From contig CP064957.1 in the NCBI GenBank assembly GCA_016699045.1, forward strand, positions 1,178,001 to 1,242,000: DNA of 64,000 bases, given 5' to 3'. A program made the position numbers and the translations under genes. The notes below the pieces were generated by a model that saw nothing but the letters and a program-made list of their open reading frames with translations, had not been told where the DNA came from and ran no database searches. This DNA comes from a bacterium. Its GTDB lineage: Bacteria > Babelota > Babeliae > Babelales > RVW-14. Positions 34,362 through 43,198 of this stretch are shown in pieces (position 1 is the first letter of the stretch; the number at the start of each line of letters is the position of its first letter).

Positions 34362-36375
34362 AATGGCTAAAGGTCGGGTAAACATTACTTTTAAAATCGT
34401 GAAGATCTATATTTTCTAATAATTGATGAACTTCTTTAAATGTTTTGCTTTTTAGGTAAATATGACGAATTTCTATTTTTTGAATTTTTTGAATAAGTGG
34501 GTAGGTAGGTCCCAAAATAATAACTTCGAGCCCAAACTTAATACATTCGTCCGAGAGTTGTTCAGCAAGTTTTTGCGCATCGTTTTCAACTTGGAGCTCG
34601 TTGGCGTGTTGTAATTCTAATTGAACAAGGCGGTAAAATGGTGGGTAGAGCGTTTGTTCGCGTATCGCAAGCTCGTGCTGGGCAAACGTTAAATAATCGA
34701 TTTCGTTGGTATAACTAAAAATATCATGATCGTGCATAACTTGGACAATCACGGTACTTGGCTTGTGCTCACGCCCGGCACGCCCTGCTACTTGAATAAG
34801 TTGCTGGAGCGATATTTCATGGGCGTTATATTGCGGAAAATTAAGATTGAGATCGGCCCACAAGATGCCGACCAGAGTAACATTTGGAAAATGGTAGCCC
34901 TTGGTGATGGTTTTAGTGCCGACCAAAATATCTATTTTTCCTTGCTCAAAATTGGTGACCGTTTCATGCCACAGGCGTTTTTTTGAGCTGGTATCAAGGT
35001 CTGCTCGGGCAACGACAGCTTGTGGAAAAAGCTTTTGGAGCATGAGTACGATTTGCTGGGTGCCGATGCCTTTTTTAAGTAACGAACTTTCAGATGCTTT
35101 GCAGCTGGGGCATGATAAAAAAGTTGGCTTGGTGTAGCTGCAGTAGTGGCAAGAAAAAAAAGAAGAGTGTCCTTCAAGGCTGGTGTGTATATTTTTTTCA
35201 CCTTTTAGTTTTTTGCCCAAATGAAGCGTAAGGCTCACCGAGCAGTTAGGACATTGCGGAATATGGCCGCAGCCCTTGCATTGAATAAAAAAGCTATATC
35301 CGCGGCGATTTAAATAAATAATGACCTGCTCTTTTTTGAAGAGGCGTTGTGTTATGGCGTGCTCGAGTTCTGATGTGATCCAAAAATGTGCACGTGCTTG
35401 TTTTTGTTGAACAAGATTAACCTGTTGAATGGTTGGAAAAGTCCCTGAGAATCGTTCTTTGAGCTGAAAAAATGTCCAGCGTTTTTGTTGTACTTGGTAC
35501 AAAGAGGTCAGGGAAGGGGTTGCCGAGCCTAGTAAGATGGGAATTTTATAAATAAATGCCCGCCACAACGCAAGTTCTTTGCTGTTGAGTTTGGGATGTT
35601 TTTTCTCTTGAAAGCCGGCTTCATGTTCTTCATCAATGATAATGAGGCCTAGATTTGCAAAGGGCAACAAAATGGGTAAATGTACGCCAATAAGCAAAAA
35701 AGGCTTTTGTTCCATAACGGCCTGCCAGACCGCGCGCTTTTCTTCTGGCTTGGTCGTTGAATGAAAGCCAAAAATTGAAATATTAACCAATTGTTGCTTG
35801 AGCTTGCGTTCAAATTGCATGCTCAATGCGACTTCTGGCAGGAGTAAAATGACTGATTTCCCTTGGCTTATTGCTGCTTCGATGAGTCGTTTGTATACCT
35901 CTGTTTTGCCTGATCCGGTAACGCCGTGCAAGAGAGTTGGACAATAAAAGCCTTGGCTAATTTGTGGCTCAACGTAGTCTACCACTGCTTTTTGTGCAGC
36001 GGTTAGAGTAATAGTTTTAGCAGGAAGTTTTGAAAGGTCTGGCAGTGTTTCATCTTCTTGTTTTTCCAGAAAAAAGCTTTGAAGTCGTCGATAAAAAAAT
36101 AAAGGTTTTAAAAAGTAAAAGGTACTGATCGTTTCAACAAAAGTGTGATATGTAGAATCTTCGGGAAGGTTGATTACGTCGATTATTTCTCTGATTTCAA
36201 AGCTATCTGTTTGAGAAAGTTTTTTGGTAGATCCTATCACCAATGCCGTTACGATAGTATTGCGCAAAGGAACACGAATGAGTTTATGGAGAAGTGGTTT
36301 GGTGTGTAGGTGCTGCGGAACCTTGTAGGTCAGTGTTTTGGCAAATCCTGAAAAAAGTTGAACAAAGACAAACAT
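34360..36375 (-). CDS. priA: Primosomal protein N' (replication restart helicase PriA)
   Basis: A 671-residue SF2 helicase. Visible parts are the N-terminal DNA-binding domain (TYKVPQHLHTKPLLHKLIRVPL), Walker A LLHGVTGSGKTEVYKRL, DEAH-box variant IIDEEHEAGF, zinc-binding Cys clusters CKGCGHIPQCPNCS and CHYCSY...CPSCK, and the GTKTITKGYHFPNVT helicase motif. PriA reloads DnaB at stalled forks. Length is normal or slightly short. No strong ribosome site precedes the ATG at 36375, but the N-terminus fits the family there. Confidence 0.93.
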   Translation of the reverse strand: MFVFVQLFSGFAKTLTYKVPQHLHTKPLLHKLIRVPLRNTIVTALVIGSTKKLSQTDSFEIREIIDVINLPEDSTYHTFVETISTFYFLKPLFFYRRLQSFFLEKQEDETLPDLSKLPAKTITLTAAQKAVVDYVEPQISQGFYCPTLLHGVTGSGKTEVYKRLIEAAISQGKSVILLLPEVALSMQFERKLKQQLVNISIFGFHSTTKPEEKRAVWQAVMEQKPFLLIGVHLPILLPFANLGLIIIDEEHEAGFQEKKHPKLNSKELALWRAFIYKIPILLGSATPSLTSLYQVQQKRWTFFQLKERFSGTFPTIQQVNLVQQKQARAHFWITSELEHAITQRLFKKEQVIIYLNRRGYSFFIQCKGCGHIPQCPNCSVSLTLHLGKKLKGEKNIHTSLEGHSSFFSCHYCSYTKPTFLSCPSCKASESSLLKKGIGTQQIVLMLQKLFPQAVVARADLDTSSKKRLWHETVTNFEQGKIDILVGTKTITKGYHFPNVTLVGILWADLNLNFPQYNAHEISLQQLIQVAGRAGREHKPSTVIVQVMHDHDIFSYTNEIDYLTFAQHELAIREQTLYPPFYRLVQLELQHANELQVENDAQKLAEQLSDECIKFGLEVIILGPTYPLIQKIQKIEIRHIYLKSKTFKEVHQLLENIDLHDFKSNVYPTFSH

Positions 36376-36999
36376 AGCTTAACTGGCTCGTTGATAAAAA
36401 GTAGAAAAAGTAAGAGGCAGACACTTGTAGTGCCATGAAAAAAAACATCTCAAGAGCAGAGCTCTGTTTATCGAAAATAGCGATAGGGTCGGTCTTTCTT
36501 GAGGCATTCTGGCGTTCCTGTAAGATCTGTACTGAGAGTTTCGGAGTAAGTTTTTATTGAGTTATGATACCTGAAAAATATGTTTTTTTGAATGTCTCCT
36601 TTATTTTAACTGCCAGAAGGGTGCTTAGAAAAATTTTGATTTAAAAAAGCAAAAAAAAACATGATAAAAATGGTAAAAAAATCATAAAAAAAATAGAATT
36701 AAAAAGCTTTAAAACATTGATTGGTAGGTGGTTTTCGATGAGGTGTAAAAAAGTCATTGTTGTTTTGTTAGTAAAAAAAATTTTTTTTTCGCATCGTTTA
36801 TTTGACAAACTGGGTGTAATTTTGTCTATACTGAATATAGGCAAGTATACGAGGCTGTCTAAGCAGTACGAGTATGCATGTAGATCTTGAGAGACGTGGC
36901 TAAGAATGAGGAGGATGAAGATAAGTAAAAAAAGATCTTGTTGTAAGTTGAAAGAGAGTAATTAGTAGTATAGGGATTCTTTAAAAAGGAGAGTTTGCT
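36376..36999. other. Long intergenic region before the histone-like gene
   Basis: 624 AT-rich bases with no convincing gene of ordinary size. It contains a structured inverted-repeat zone at 36449-36503, a promoter pair at 36802-36832, and a 5' leader of ~160 bases ahead of the histone-like gene. A 19-codon basic micro-ORF lies in that leader (36906-36965). Confidence 0.6.
36802..36832 (+). promoter_or_regulatory. Probable promoter of the histone-like gene
   Basis: TTGACA (36802-36807) and TATACT (36827-36832) with a 19-base spacer, predicting a ~160-base leader. Confidence 0.5.
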
Positions 37000-37422
37000 A
37001 TGGCAAAGAAAAAAGAAGTAGCAGTTGTGCACCACGAAGCGCCAGCCGCTGCCCCAAAGAAAAAAGCAGCACCTAAGAAAAAAGCTGCTGCAAAAAAGAA
37101 AGCTGCACCTAAGAAAAAGGCTGCAGTAAAAAAAGCAGCACCTAAGAAAAAAGTAGCAGCAAAGAAGAAAGCAGCACCTAAGAAGAAAGCAGCAGCAAAG
37201 AAAAAAGCTGCTCCAAAGAAAAAAGTAGCTAAAAAAGCTGCAAAGAAAAAAGTCGCGAAGAAAAAAGTAGCGAAAAAGAAAGTAGCTAAAAAGACGGCGA
37301 AGAAAAAAGTAGCCAAAAAAAAAGTAGCGAAAAAAAAATCAGCTAAAAAAAGCTCAGCGAAAAGAAAATCAGCACGTAAAAAGACTTCTCATGGCAAAAT
37401 GAGAATGAAAGCTCGTCGCTAA
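37000..37422 (+). CDS. Lys/Ala-rich histone H1-like (Hc2-like) nucleoid protein
   Basis: A 140-residue protein that is almost entirely Lys, Ala, Pro and Val in short repeats (APKKKAA, AAKKKAA, VAKKKVAKKK), ending in an Arg-rich tail (KMRMKARR). It resembles bacterial H1-like proteins such as chlamydial Hc2 and related proteins of other obligate intracellular bacteria, which condense DNA and change expression in the infectious stage. The role here is inferred from composition. The start follows AAAAAGGAGAGTTTGCT. A hairpin terminator follows. The coding repeats are near-identical at the DNA level, so copy number may vary. Confidence 0.8.
   Translation: MAKKKEVAVVHHEAPAAAPKKKAAPKKKAAAKKKAAPKKKAAVKKAAPKKKVAAKKKAAPKKKAAAKKKAAPKKKVAKKAAKKKVAKKKVAKKKVAKKTAKKKVAKKKVAKKKSAKKSSAKRKSARKKTSHGKMRMKARR
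37050..37345 (+). repeat. Degenerate coding repeats of the histone-like gene
   Basis: Recurrent units such as AAAGCAGCACCTAAGAAA and AAAGTAGCGAAAAAG encode the AxKKK pattern. Low complexity invites slippage or recombination. Confidence 0.65.
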
Positions 37423-37445
37423 TATCTGCCGCTGTAGATAATTTT

Positions 37446-37475
37446 AAAGGCTCGGGATATTCCTGGGCCTTTTTT
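37446..37475 (+). terminator. Terminator after the histone-like gene
   Basis: A 12-base stem AAAGGCTCGGGA with TCCTGGGCCTTT (two G-U pairs), followed by T. Confidence 0.75.
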
Positions 37476-37632
37476 ATGTTTGAATGGTAGCGTTAGTAGG
37501 TTGTACTGTAGGTACTTGCTCCTGTCGAAATGTTTGACAGCCTTGTACAAAGAGTTTGAGTGTGTTACGATAAGACATGGAAATCATGCGGTTGTAGGGA
37601 GTAGTAGCTGTCGTAATAAACATAACGAGATT

Positions 37633-38745
37633 TTATGGTCGTTGTTTTTTAAACATTGACTTGAGTAATGGCGTGTAGGCAAGATTTTTTGATAATCCCC
37701 AGGATTTGATAAAATTTTTGAGAGGATATGATTTGAAGGTTGCATGATTTTCGTCAAAAGCAGGGTCTATGCATAAGACCGATTGCTTGGCGCGATCCCA
37801 GCCAACAATAACCAAAAAGTGGCCATTGGCATAGGGGGTGGCCCCACCCTTGAGGCGTCTGACACTGACTGCTACCGGAATTTTTTTTTGCAGATACTGA
37901 TATAAACTTTCAAAGCTATTCATACGTTCTACCCGATAAAAAGCATGCTGGCATGAATCATAAGCCTGTGCAACATTCAAAATCCAGTTCCCATAAATAT
38001 CGAGATAGCCATTATCATGAACTTTTTCTGCCAGTGAGATGGCGTCATCATGGAGAGATTTTTTTTGTGGGCGAGCAAATTTATTGGCGATGTATCGGAC
38101 AATCATACTTAAAGAAGTTGGTGAGCATAGGTCGCGGGCTCGGTTATGGCTTAAGTTCATTTGCGATTGCCGTGGTACGGATGTGACCAGGGTAGAAGGT
38201 TTTAAAAAAGGTTTTTTCCATGTTTTAAAGTCATTGAGGTTTGAACAGCAGGCAAAGAGAGCATGCAGGTTGCTTTTTTGTGCGCCATGCTGAAAAACTG
38301 CTTTTATGCGAAATCCTTGCGCCAGGTGGCCTCGTTGCATTTCACTTCTTACGTGAGTGGTATGGACATATCGATTGAGTTTATTAACAAACGTGAGTTG
38401 ATAATCAGATCCCCATTCTGCCAAGCGGTGCCAGGGGGACCAATGAGCGTGCTTGGTGCTTACCCAAAAAGTAATTTTACCGGTCTGTGGTCGTTTAGCA
38501 TTCCAAGAAATAATCAACTCATTAAATTTTTTGTGCGTCTTTTGTTCCCAAATGATCGTGTCTTTTTCTTGGTGATAATCGTTGGGAGTGATGAATTTTG
38601 ACAAGGTTTCTGAGAAAGAGATCGGGGTACTCGTACGTGCCTTTGATTGACGACGGTGAAGTTTTGGATGAATATTAACGAGAGAAGCACAGCTGAAAAG
38701 CAGAATAAAAAAAAGGCTTCGCCTTGATGCTTTATTTGCTCTCAT
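37633..38745 (-). CDS. Secreted peptidase C39-like (papain-fold) protein
   Basis: A 370-residue protein. Its first ~25 residues are hydrophobic with a basic front (RANKASRRSLFFILLFSCAS), a signal peptide or lipobox-like start. The C-terminal half is a C39/papain-like domain: nucleophile Cys in RDLCSPTSLSMIVRYI, His in ANGHFLVIVGWD and Asp in LCIDPAFDE. The N-terminal half (residues ~40-180) is beta-rich and may bind the target. Family members cleave peptides or lack the exporter parts. No transporter is nearby, so it is probably an enzyme exported to the periplasm or host. It is alone between two terminator-like regions. Confidence 0.75.
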   Translation of the reverse strand: MRANKASRRSLFFILLFSCASLVNIHPKLHRRQSKARTSTPISFSETLSKFITPNDYHQEKDTIIWEQKTHKKFNELIISWNAKRPQTGKITFWVSTKHAHWSPWHRLAEWGSDYQLTFVNKLNRYVHTTHVRSEMQRGHLAQGFRIKAVFQHGAQKSNLHALFACCSNLNDFKTWKKPFLKPSTLVTSVPRQSQMNLSHNRARDLCSPTSLSMIVRYIANKFARPQKKSLHDDAISLAEKVHDNGYLDIYGNWILNVAQAYDSCQHAFYRVERMNSFESLYQYLQKKIPVAVSVRRLKGGATPYANGHFLVIVGWDRAKQSVLCIDPAFDENHATFKSYPLKNFIKSWGLSKNLAYTPLLKSMFKKQRP

Positions 38746-38772
38746 CGCTTACTGACCTCTCTTTTTTGTGGT

Positions 38773-40185
38773 TTATTTGCCAACGCAAAACGAGCTAAAA
38801 ACGTTATCTAAAACATTTTCAGTGATGCTTTTTCCTGTGAGCTCAGAGATATTTTCTAAGATACCCTTGAGCTGGTATGCAACCAATTCATATTCTATAC
38901 CACTTAAATAACTATTTGCAATATTTTTTAATTTTATCTCCATTTCAATGATAAGATTGTATTGCCGCTGATTGAGCAAAAAGGGAGAATGGAGCGTTGC
39001 AAAAAGCTGCTGAATTTTTTGGTCGATGAGCTGTTCTAGCTCTTGAATGCCAACATGGTGCTGGCCCGAAACGTTGAGGATGGTTGCCTGTGGAAATAGG
39101 GCGCGGTAAGCACTTGTTTCTGGTAATTGTTGGTCAATTTTGTTAAAGACTACAAGGGATTTATCGCGGTACTTTTGATAAATTTCTTGGTATGTTTGTT
39201 TTTCTTGTTCGCTTAAATGCCGGCTACTATCTACCACCAAAATTACCATATCTGCCTGGTCGGCTTCTTGTAATGACCGTTCAATACCTTGTTGCTCAAT
39301 AAAGTCTCCGGTTTGGCGTAAGCCTGCCGTGTCAATAACCAGCCAAAAATTGCCATTAACGTAGCGAGAGCTTTCTATGCTGTCGCGTGTGGTGCCGGCA
39401 ATATCGGTAACAATAGCCCTGTTTTTTTTAACAAGTGTGTTAAATAAAGTTGATTTTCCTGCATTAACAGTGCCAATCAGTACTAAGCGAATGCCTTGTT
39501 TGATTTGTTGTTGGTGGTTGTGGTGTTGTTTAACTTCAGCCAAACGTCCTACAAGTTCTTGAGTGCGCGTAGTTATTGTTGTATCGATAGCCAGGTCTCG
39601 TTGCTCTTCTTCAACAAATTCAAATGCTGATTCAACAAGTGCAAGCAGCATGACCACGTCGAGTTCAAGTTCATTAAAATGGTTTGAAAGACTGCCTTGA
39701 AGCTGTCCAAGTGCTTTGCGTAAGCTAAGTTCAGTTTGTGCGTGAATGAGCTCATTGATTGATTCTGCTTGTAATAAATCAATCTTATTATTTAAGAAAG
39801 CGCGCTTGGTAAATTCGCCTGGTTGGGCAAGGCGTGCGCCATGTTCAATAGCGCACGCAATGATATTTTCGATAATAAACTGGTTATTATGGCAATTGAT
39901 TTCAACCGTATGTTGACCGGTAAACGTTTTTGGTCCGTGCATAACCATAAACATGACCTCATCAATAACCGCGTGAGCGGAAGGGTCGACGACATGCCCA
40001 TGGTTAATAGTGTGTGAAGAACAGTCAATTAAGCGTTTTCCTGAGGAAAGCTTAGCAATAGGGTTGACGCACTCAAGAGCATTGTCGCCTGAAAGTCTGA
40101 TAATGGCAATAGCTCCGCTGCCTCGTGGTGTGCATAAAGAAATAATCGTGTCGTGATCATTGCTCAGCTGATTGAGATGTGTCAT
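38773..40185 (-). CDS. mnmE: tRNA modification GTPase MnmE
   Basis: A 470-residue protein with the N-terminal folate-binding block CTPRGSGAIAIIRLSG, the G domain (P-loop GTVNAGKSTLF, IAGTTRD, DTAGLRQ, NKID) and the C-terminal CVGK motif (usually CIGK) that is needed for the reaction. With MnmG it builds the 5-carboxymethylaminomethyl group on wobble uridine. It overlaps the upstream jag gene by 29 bases. yidC, which is often next to jag and mnmE, is elsewhere (48475). Confidence 0.95.
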   Translation of the reverse strand: MTHLNQLSNDHDTIISLCTPRGSGAIAIIRLSGDNALECVNPIAKLSSGKRLIDCSSHTINHGHVVDPSAHAVIDEVMFMVMHGPKTFTGQHTVEINCHNNQFIIENIIACAIEHGARLAQPGEFTKRAFLNNKIDLLQAESINELIHAQTELSLRKALGQLQGSLSNHFNELELDVVMLLALVESAFEFVEEEQRDLAIDTTITTRTQELVGRLAEVKQHHNHQQQIKQGIRLVLIGTVNAGKSTLFNTLVKKNRAIVTDIAGTTRDSIESSRYVNGNFWLVIDTAGLRQTGDFIEQQGIERSLQEADQADMVILVVDSSRHLSEQEKQTYQEIYQKYRDKSLVVFNKIDQQLPETSAYRALFPQATILNVSGQHHVGIQELEQLIDQKIQQLFATLHSPFLLNQRQYNLIIEMEIKLKNIANSYLSGIEYELVAYQLKGILENISELTGKSITENVLDNVFSSFCVGK

Positions 40186-40906
40186 TTCCTGCTGAGTCCT
40201 TTGATCGAATTGCCAAGCTAAAGCCTTTAAATTTCTTTTTATAATGCTTTTTTATAAATTGAATGAGAAGGTATGACAAGCTCATAAAGAGCATTTTTTC
40301 TTCGGGTGCGGCTAAAAAGCTTTTTTCAAATGTGATATGGAGCCGACGGCCTTCTTGAGTGGTGATAAAAGGAACATCAATTTTCAAGATAACAAGAAGA
40401 TCTCTCAAGTCTTTAGCAATGTGATCAGCGTATTCTTGCGACCAGTGATGATGCGAGCTTTCTACCACATTTGCAGTTTTTTGTTGCTGCGGTTGTGATT
40501 GGCGTTTATCGTTTTGTTGAGGCTGATGCGGTTGATTATGAGAGGCTTTTGGTTTTTGCTGTTGCTGAGAAGGTTGTGTTTTTGCTTGCTGTTGTTGCGG
40601 TTGTTGAGGACGTTTTTTATCGTGAGATTTTTGTCCTTGTTCGCGAGCAGGCATCTGTTGTTTTTCGTGATGCTTCTTTGGATGCTGAACTTTGTCTGGC
40701 TTGGAACCCTCTTTGGACGGTGTCGACTGTTGGTTCTTTTGATCATAAGAAATCGAAACAATTGCTGGTCGATTGTTAAACCATAAAAAACCTTTTTCGC
40801 CGGCTTCTAGAATATTTATGGTAAATTCCGTTGGTTTTCCAGATTCATTCCATGCTTCTTCGATTGCTTTGAAGATGGTTGATGCTTCATGGAGCATTGA
40901 TTTCAT
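40157..40906 (-). CDS. jag: Jag/KhpB-type RNA-binding protein with a Gln-rich linker
   Basis: A 249-residue protein. Residues ~5-55 are a Jag_N domain (AIEEAWNESGKPTEFTINIL, GFLWFNNRPAIV), then an unusually long disordered linker (~60-150) of Gln, Lys and Pro, and a C-terminal KH-like domain (~170-240) with FEKSFLAAPEEKMLFMSLSYLL. I see no clear R3H domain, which most Jag proteins have. Jag/KhpB is an RNA chaperone linked to cell envelope control. The start at 40906 follows AAGGAAAGG; the earlier start at 40960 lacks support. It precedes and overlaps mnmE, as in many bacteria. Confidence 0.75.
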   Translation of the reverse strand: MKSMLHEASTIFKAIEEAWNESGKPTEFTINILEAGEKGFLWFNNRPAIVSISYDQKNQQSTPSKEGSKPDKVQHPKKHHEKQQMPAREQGQKSHDKKRPQQPQQQQAKTQPSQQQQKPKASHNQPHQPQQNDKRQSQPQQQKTANVVESSHHHWSQEYADHIAKDLRDLLVILKIDVPFITTQEGRRLHITFEKSFLAAPEEKMLFMSLSYLLIQFIKKHYKKKFKGFSLAIRSKDSAGNDTSQSAEQ

Positions 40907-41123
40907 CTGATAGAACCTTTCCTTAAAAAGGATAGTAAGTATAAAAAATACGCAATTCAAAATTATGAGCTTTGTTTAAGTAAAGCAAGTTCTAACGTAT
41001 CAGAAAAGTAACTTGATAAGAATCTTAAACGCTTCAAAACCACTAAAAAGATAACAGAAATAAATTGTTTATGCAATTGAAGGGCTTGTTTTCGCCATAG
41101 TATGAACTTTTTTATTTTGAAAA

Positions 41124-41198
41124 TGGAGCGGGAAACGGGATTCGAACCCGCGACCCTTGCCTTGGCAAGGCAATGCTCTACCACTGAGCTATTCCCGC
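41124..41198 (-). tRNA. tRNA-Gly (anticodon GCC)
   Basis: On the minus strand: acceptor GCGGGAA paired with TTCCCGC, anticodon stem TTGCC/GGCAA with loop TTGCCAA (anticodon GCC), T arm CGGG-TTCGAAT-CCCG and an encoded CCA end. Confidence 0.95.
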
Positions 41199-41223
41199 TC
41201 GATCTGCTTAATTAACGGTTTAA

Positions 41224-41252
41224 AATGTATAAGTATTTAAGATGTTTGTCAA
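41224..41252 (-). promoter_or_regulatory. Probable promoter of tRNA-Gly
   Basis: On the minus strand TTGACA (41247-41252) and TACATT (41224-41229) are exactly 17 bases apart, with the tRNA starting 26 bases further on. Confidence 0.6.
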
Positions 41253-41284
41253 CATAAAAAACCCCTTTTTGTTTTTATTTTTTG

Positions 41285-43123
41285 TTACATCTCGACAACA
41301 GTTACCACGCCATGCAGCTTATAAGCTGGCAGATTGTAAAATTTGACGGTTGATGGCGTCATCTTTTTTATAACGGAAAACATCTTCCAGAGCGGGTTTT
41401 TGGTTACTACTTCTTCAAATCCATAAAAGATAACCTTTGGGTTTATGCCGGCATTATGGAGTATTTTCTCGATATCAACAATTTCCATGTAGCCCATGTG
41501 TATTTCAAAAATGCGCAATCCTGGAGCCAAATCACCTTGAAAAAAGCCGATGACGCCAAATGGATTGTCTCTCGTAATAATGGAAATGATGATGTTGTCT
41601 TGATAAAGAATGTTATTTTTAAAAATTGTTTGACTTATGTAGGGCGCAATTGGCGTTACTTGTCGTACAAAGTAGAGAGCGGTCCCTTCGATTTGCGGGA
41701 CTTTTTGACAGATAATAGTGTACTTTTCAAGAAATTTTTCTAGAGGCATAGGTCTGAGGTTTTTTGCCATCTGCTCTCTGCCTTTGGAATAGATGAGAAT
41801 AATGCTCAGAGGCAGCAGGGCTAGGATGAGTGACAAATAAGCACCGTGAGGAATTTTGATGCTATTGGAAACGAAATATGTGAACGTAAAGCAGGTTAAA
41901 ATAAGAGAAACACTTGCTTTAAGATAGTTGCGCCGTAAAAAAAAGATCCATGACATCATAATGCCGGTGGTTGTCATGGTGCCTGTCACGGCAAATCCGT
42001 AAGCGGCAGCAATTTTATGTGTTTCTTTAAAATGTAAAATAATGCCAATAACAGCTACAAAAATAAACCAGTTAACGGCGCTAACATAAATCTGTGATCT
42101 GAATTTGCTGGAGGTATAATCAATTTTAAAGGTTGGTAGTACTTTTGTAGTGATACCTTGATACACGGCAGAAAAAATTCCACTGATCATTGCTTGCGAA
42201 GCTACAATTGTTGCGATAACGCTCAGACACACAAAGAGAGAATAAAGGTGAGGGGCTTGATAGTAGATCATTTCATAAAAAACGTGCCGTGCCGATGTGT
42301 GGGTAAAAAGGTATGCCCCTTGTCCTAGGTAGGTTAAAATAAGTGCTACGTAAACAAAAATGCCAGCTCGTTGGATTGGTAGGCGGCCTAAATGGCCCAT
42401 GTCTGCGTATAGAGCTTCTCCTCCTGTAGAGCATAAAATAACGCCAGATAGAATGAAAAATGAAGAAAAGCCATGGTCGATTAAAAATTTAACGGCATAG
42501 TATGGGTTGAGTGCGTACAAAACAAATGGTGCCTGTATGAGGGCTACAATGCCTGATGTGGCCAACACCAAAAACCAGATGAGCATTAAAGGACCAAATG
42601 CAGCAGAAACTTTATCGGTACCGCGTTTTTGAAATACAAAGAGGCAGATAGCAATAATGCATGCGATGACCATTAAATTAGATTGAGAAATATCTTTTAA
42701 TGCGGGGATAAGCTGAATGCCTTCAACGGCACTCAAAATACTTATTGCTGGGGTTAAGACTCCGTCGCCAAAAAGCAGTGATATGCCGATATAGGAAAGA
42801 AAAGAAACAAAAGCAACTTGGCGGCTTGAAGACAGCAAAGGAACCAAGAGTTCTTTGAGTACAATGGTGCCGCCTTCACCTTTTTTACCCAGGCTCATAG
42901 CAAGCATGGCGTATTTTACAAAAACAAGTAGTGTCAATGTCCAGACAATGAGCGAAAGAATGCCTAAAATAGTAAGTTTAGTGATAGGGGTTGTGAGAAA
43001 AATAATAGAGATGGTATAAATTGGGCTGGTGCCAATGTCACCAAAAACGAGCCCTAACGATTTGATCATTTCCTTAATTTGTGCGTACAAATCTGATTGA
43101 AAAAAAGCAATTCGCGTACTCAT
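41285..43123 (-). CDS. kup: Kup-type low-affinity potassium transporter
   Basis: A 612-residue membrane protein with about twelve helices and the Kup signature near the N-terminus, GLVFGDIGTSPIYTI, followed by GDGVLTPAISILSAVEG. The C-terminal ~150 residues are a soluble domain. It imports K+ with protons. Length is normal for Kup (~620). The start follows AGGATAAAG. It is a single gene between cysS (upstream, 76 bases) and tRNA-Gly. Confidence 0.94.
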   Translation of the reverse strand: MSTRIAFFQSDLYAQIKEMIKSLGLVFGDIGTSPIYTISIIFLTTPITKLTILGILSLIVWTLTLLVFVKYAMLAMSLGKKGEGGTIVLKELLVPLLSSSRQVAFVSFLSYIGISLLFGDGVLTPAISILSAVEGIQLIPALKDISQSNLMVIACIIAICLFVFQKRGTDKVSAAFGPLMLIWFLVLATSGIVALIQAPFVLYALNPYYAVKFLIDHGFSSFFILSGVILCSTGGEALYADMGHLGRLPIQRAGIFVYVALILTYLGQGAYLFTHTSARHVFYEMIYYQAPHLYSLFVCLSVIATIVASQAMISGIFSAVYQGITTKVLPTFKIDYTSSKFRSQIYVSAVNWFIFVAVIGIILHFKETHKIAAAYGFAVTGTMTTTGIMMSWIFFLRRNYLKASVSLILTCFTFTYFVSNSIKIPHGAYLSLILALLPLSIILIYSKGREQMAKNLRPMPLEKFLEKYTIICQKVPQIEGTALYFVRQVTPIAPYISQTIFKNNILYQDNIIISIITRDNPFGVIGFFQGDLAPGLRIFEIHMGYMEIVDIEKILHNAGINPKVIFYGFEEVVTKNPLWKMFSVIKKMTPSTVKFYNLPAYKLHGVVTVVEM

Positions 43124-43198
43124 AAAATTCTTTATCCTATTAAAAAAAGGTATCTTAACGTAACGGGATGTTACTCATAAATAGATTTTTTTGAATGA

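Noticed and set aside
36641..36844. 67-codon minus-strand ORF in the gap before the histone-like gene
   Set aside because: AT-rich, Phe/Leu-rich composition, no ribosome site, and it covers the probable histone promoter.
36981..37316. Phe/Ala-rich ORF antisense to the histone-like gene
   Set aside because: It mirrors the Lys-rich repeats on the other strand and has no ribosome site.
40963..41184. Minus-strand ORF of 73 codons over tRNA-Gly
   Set aside because: It is a translation of the tRNA and its flank, a common artefact.
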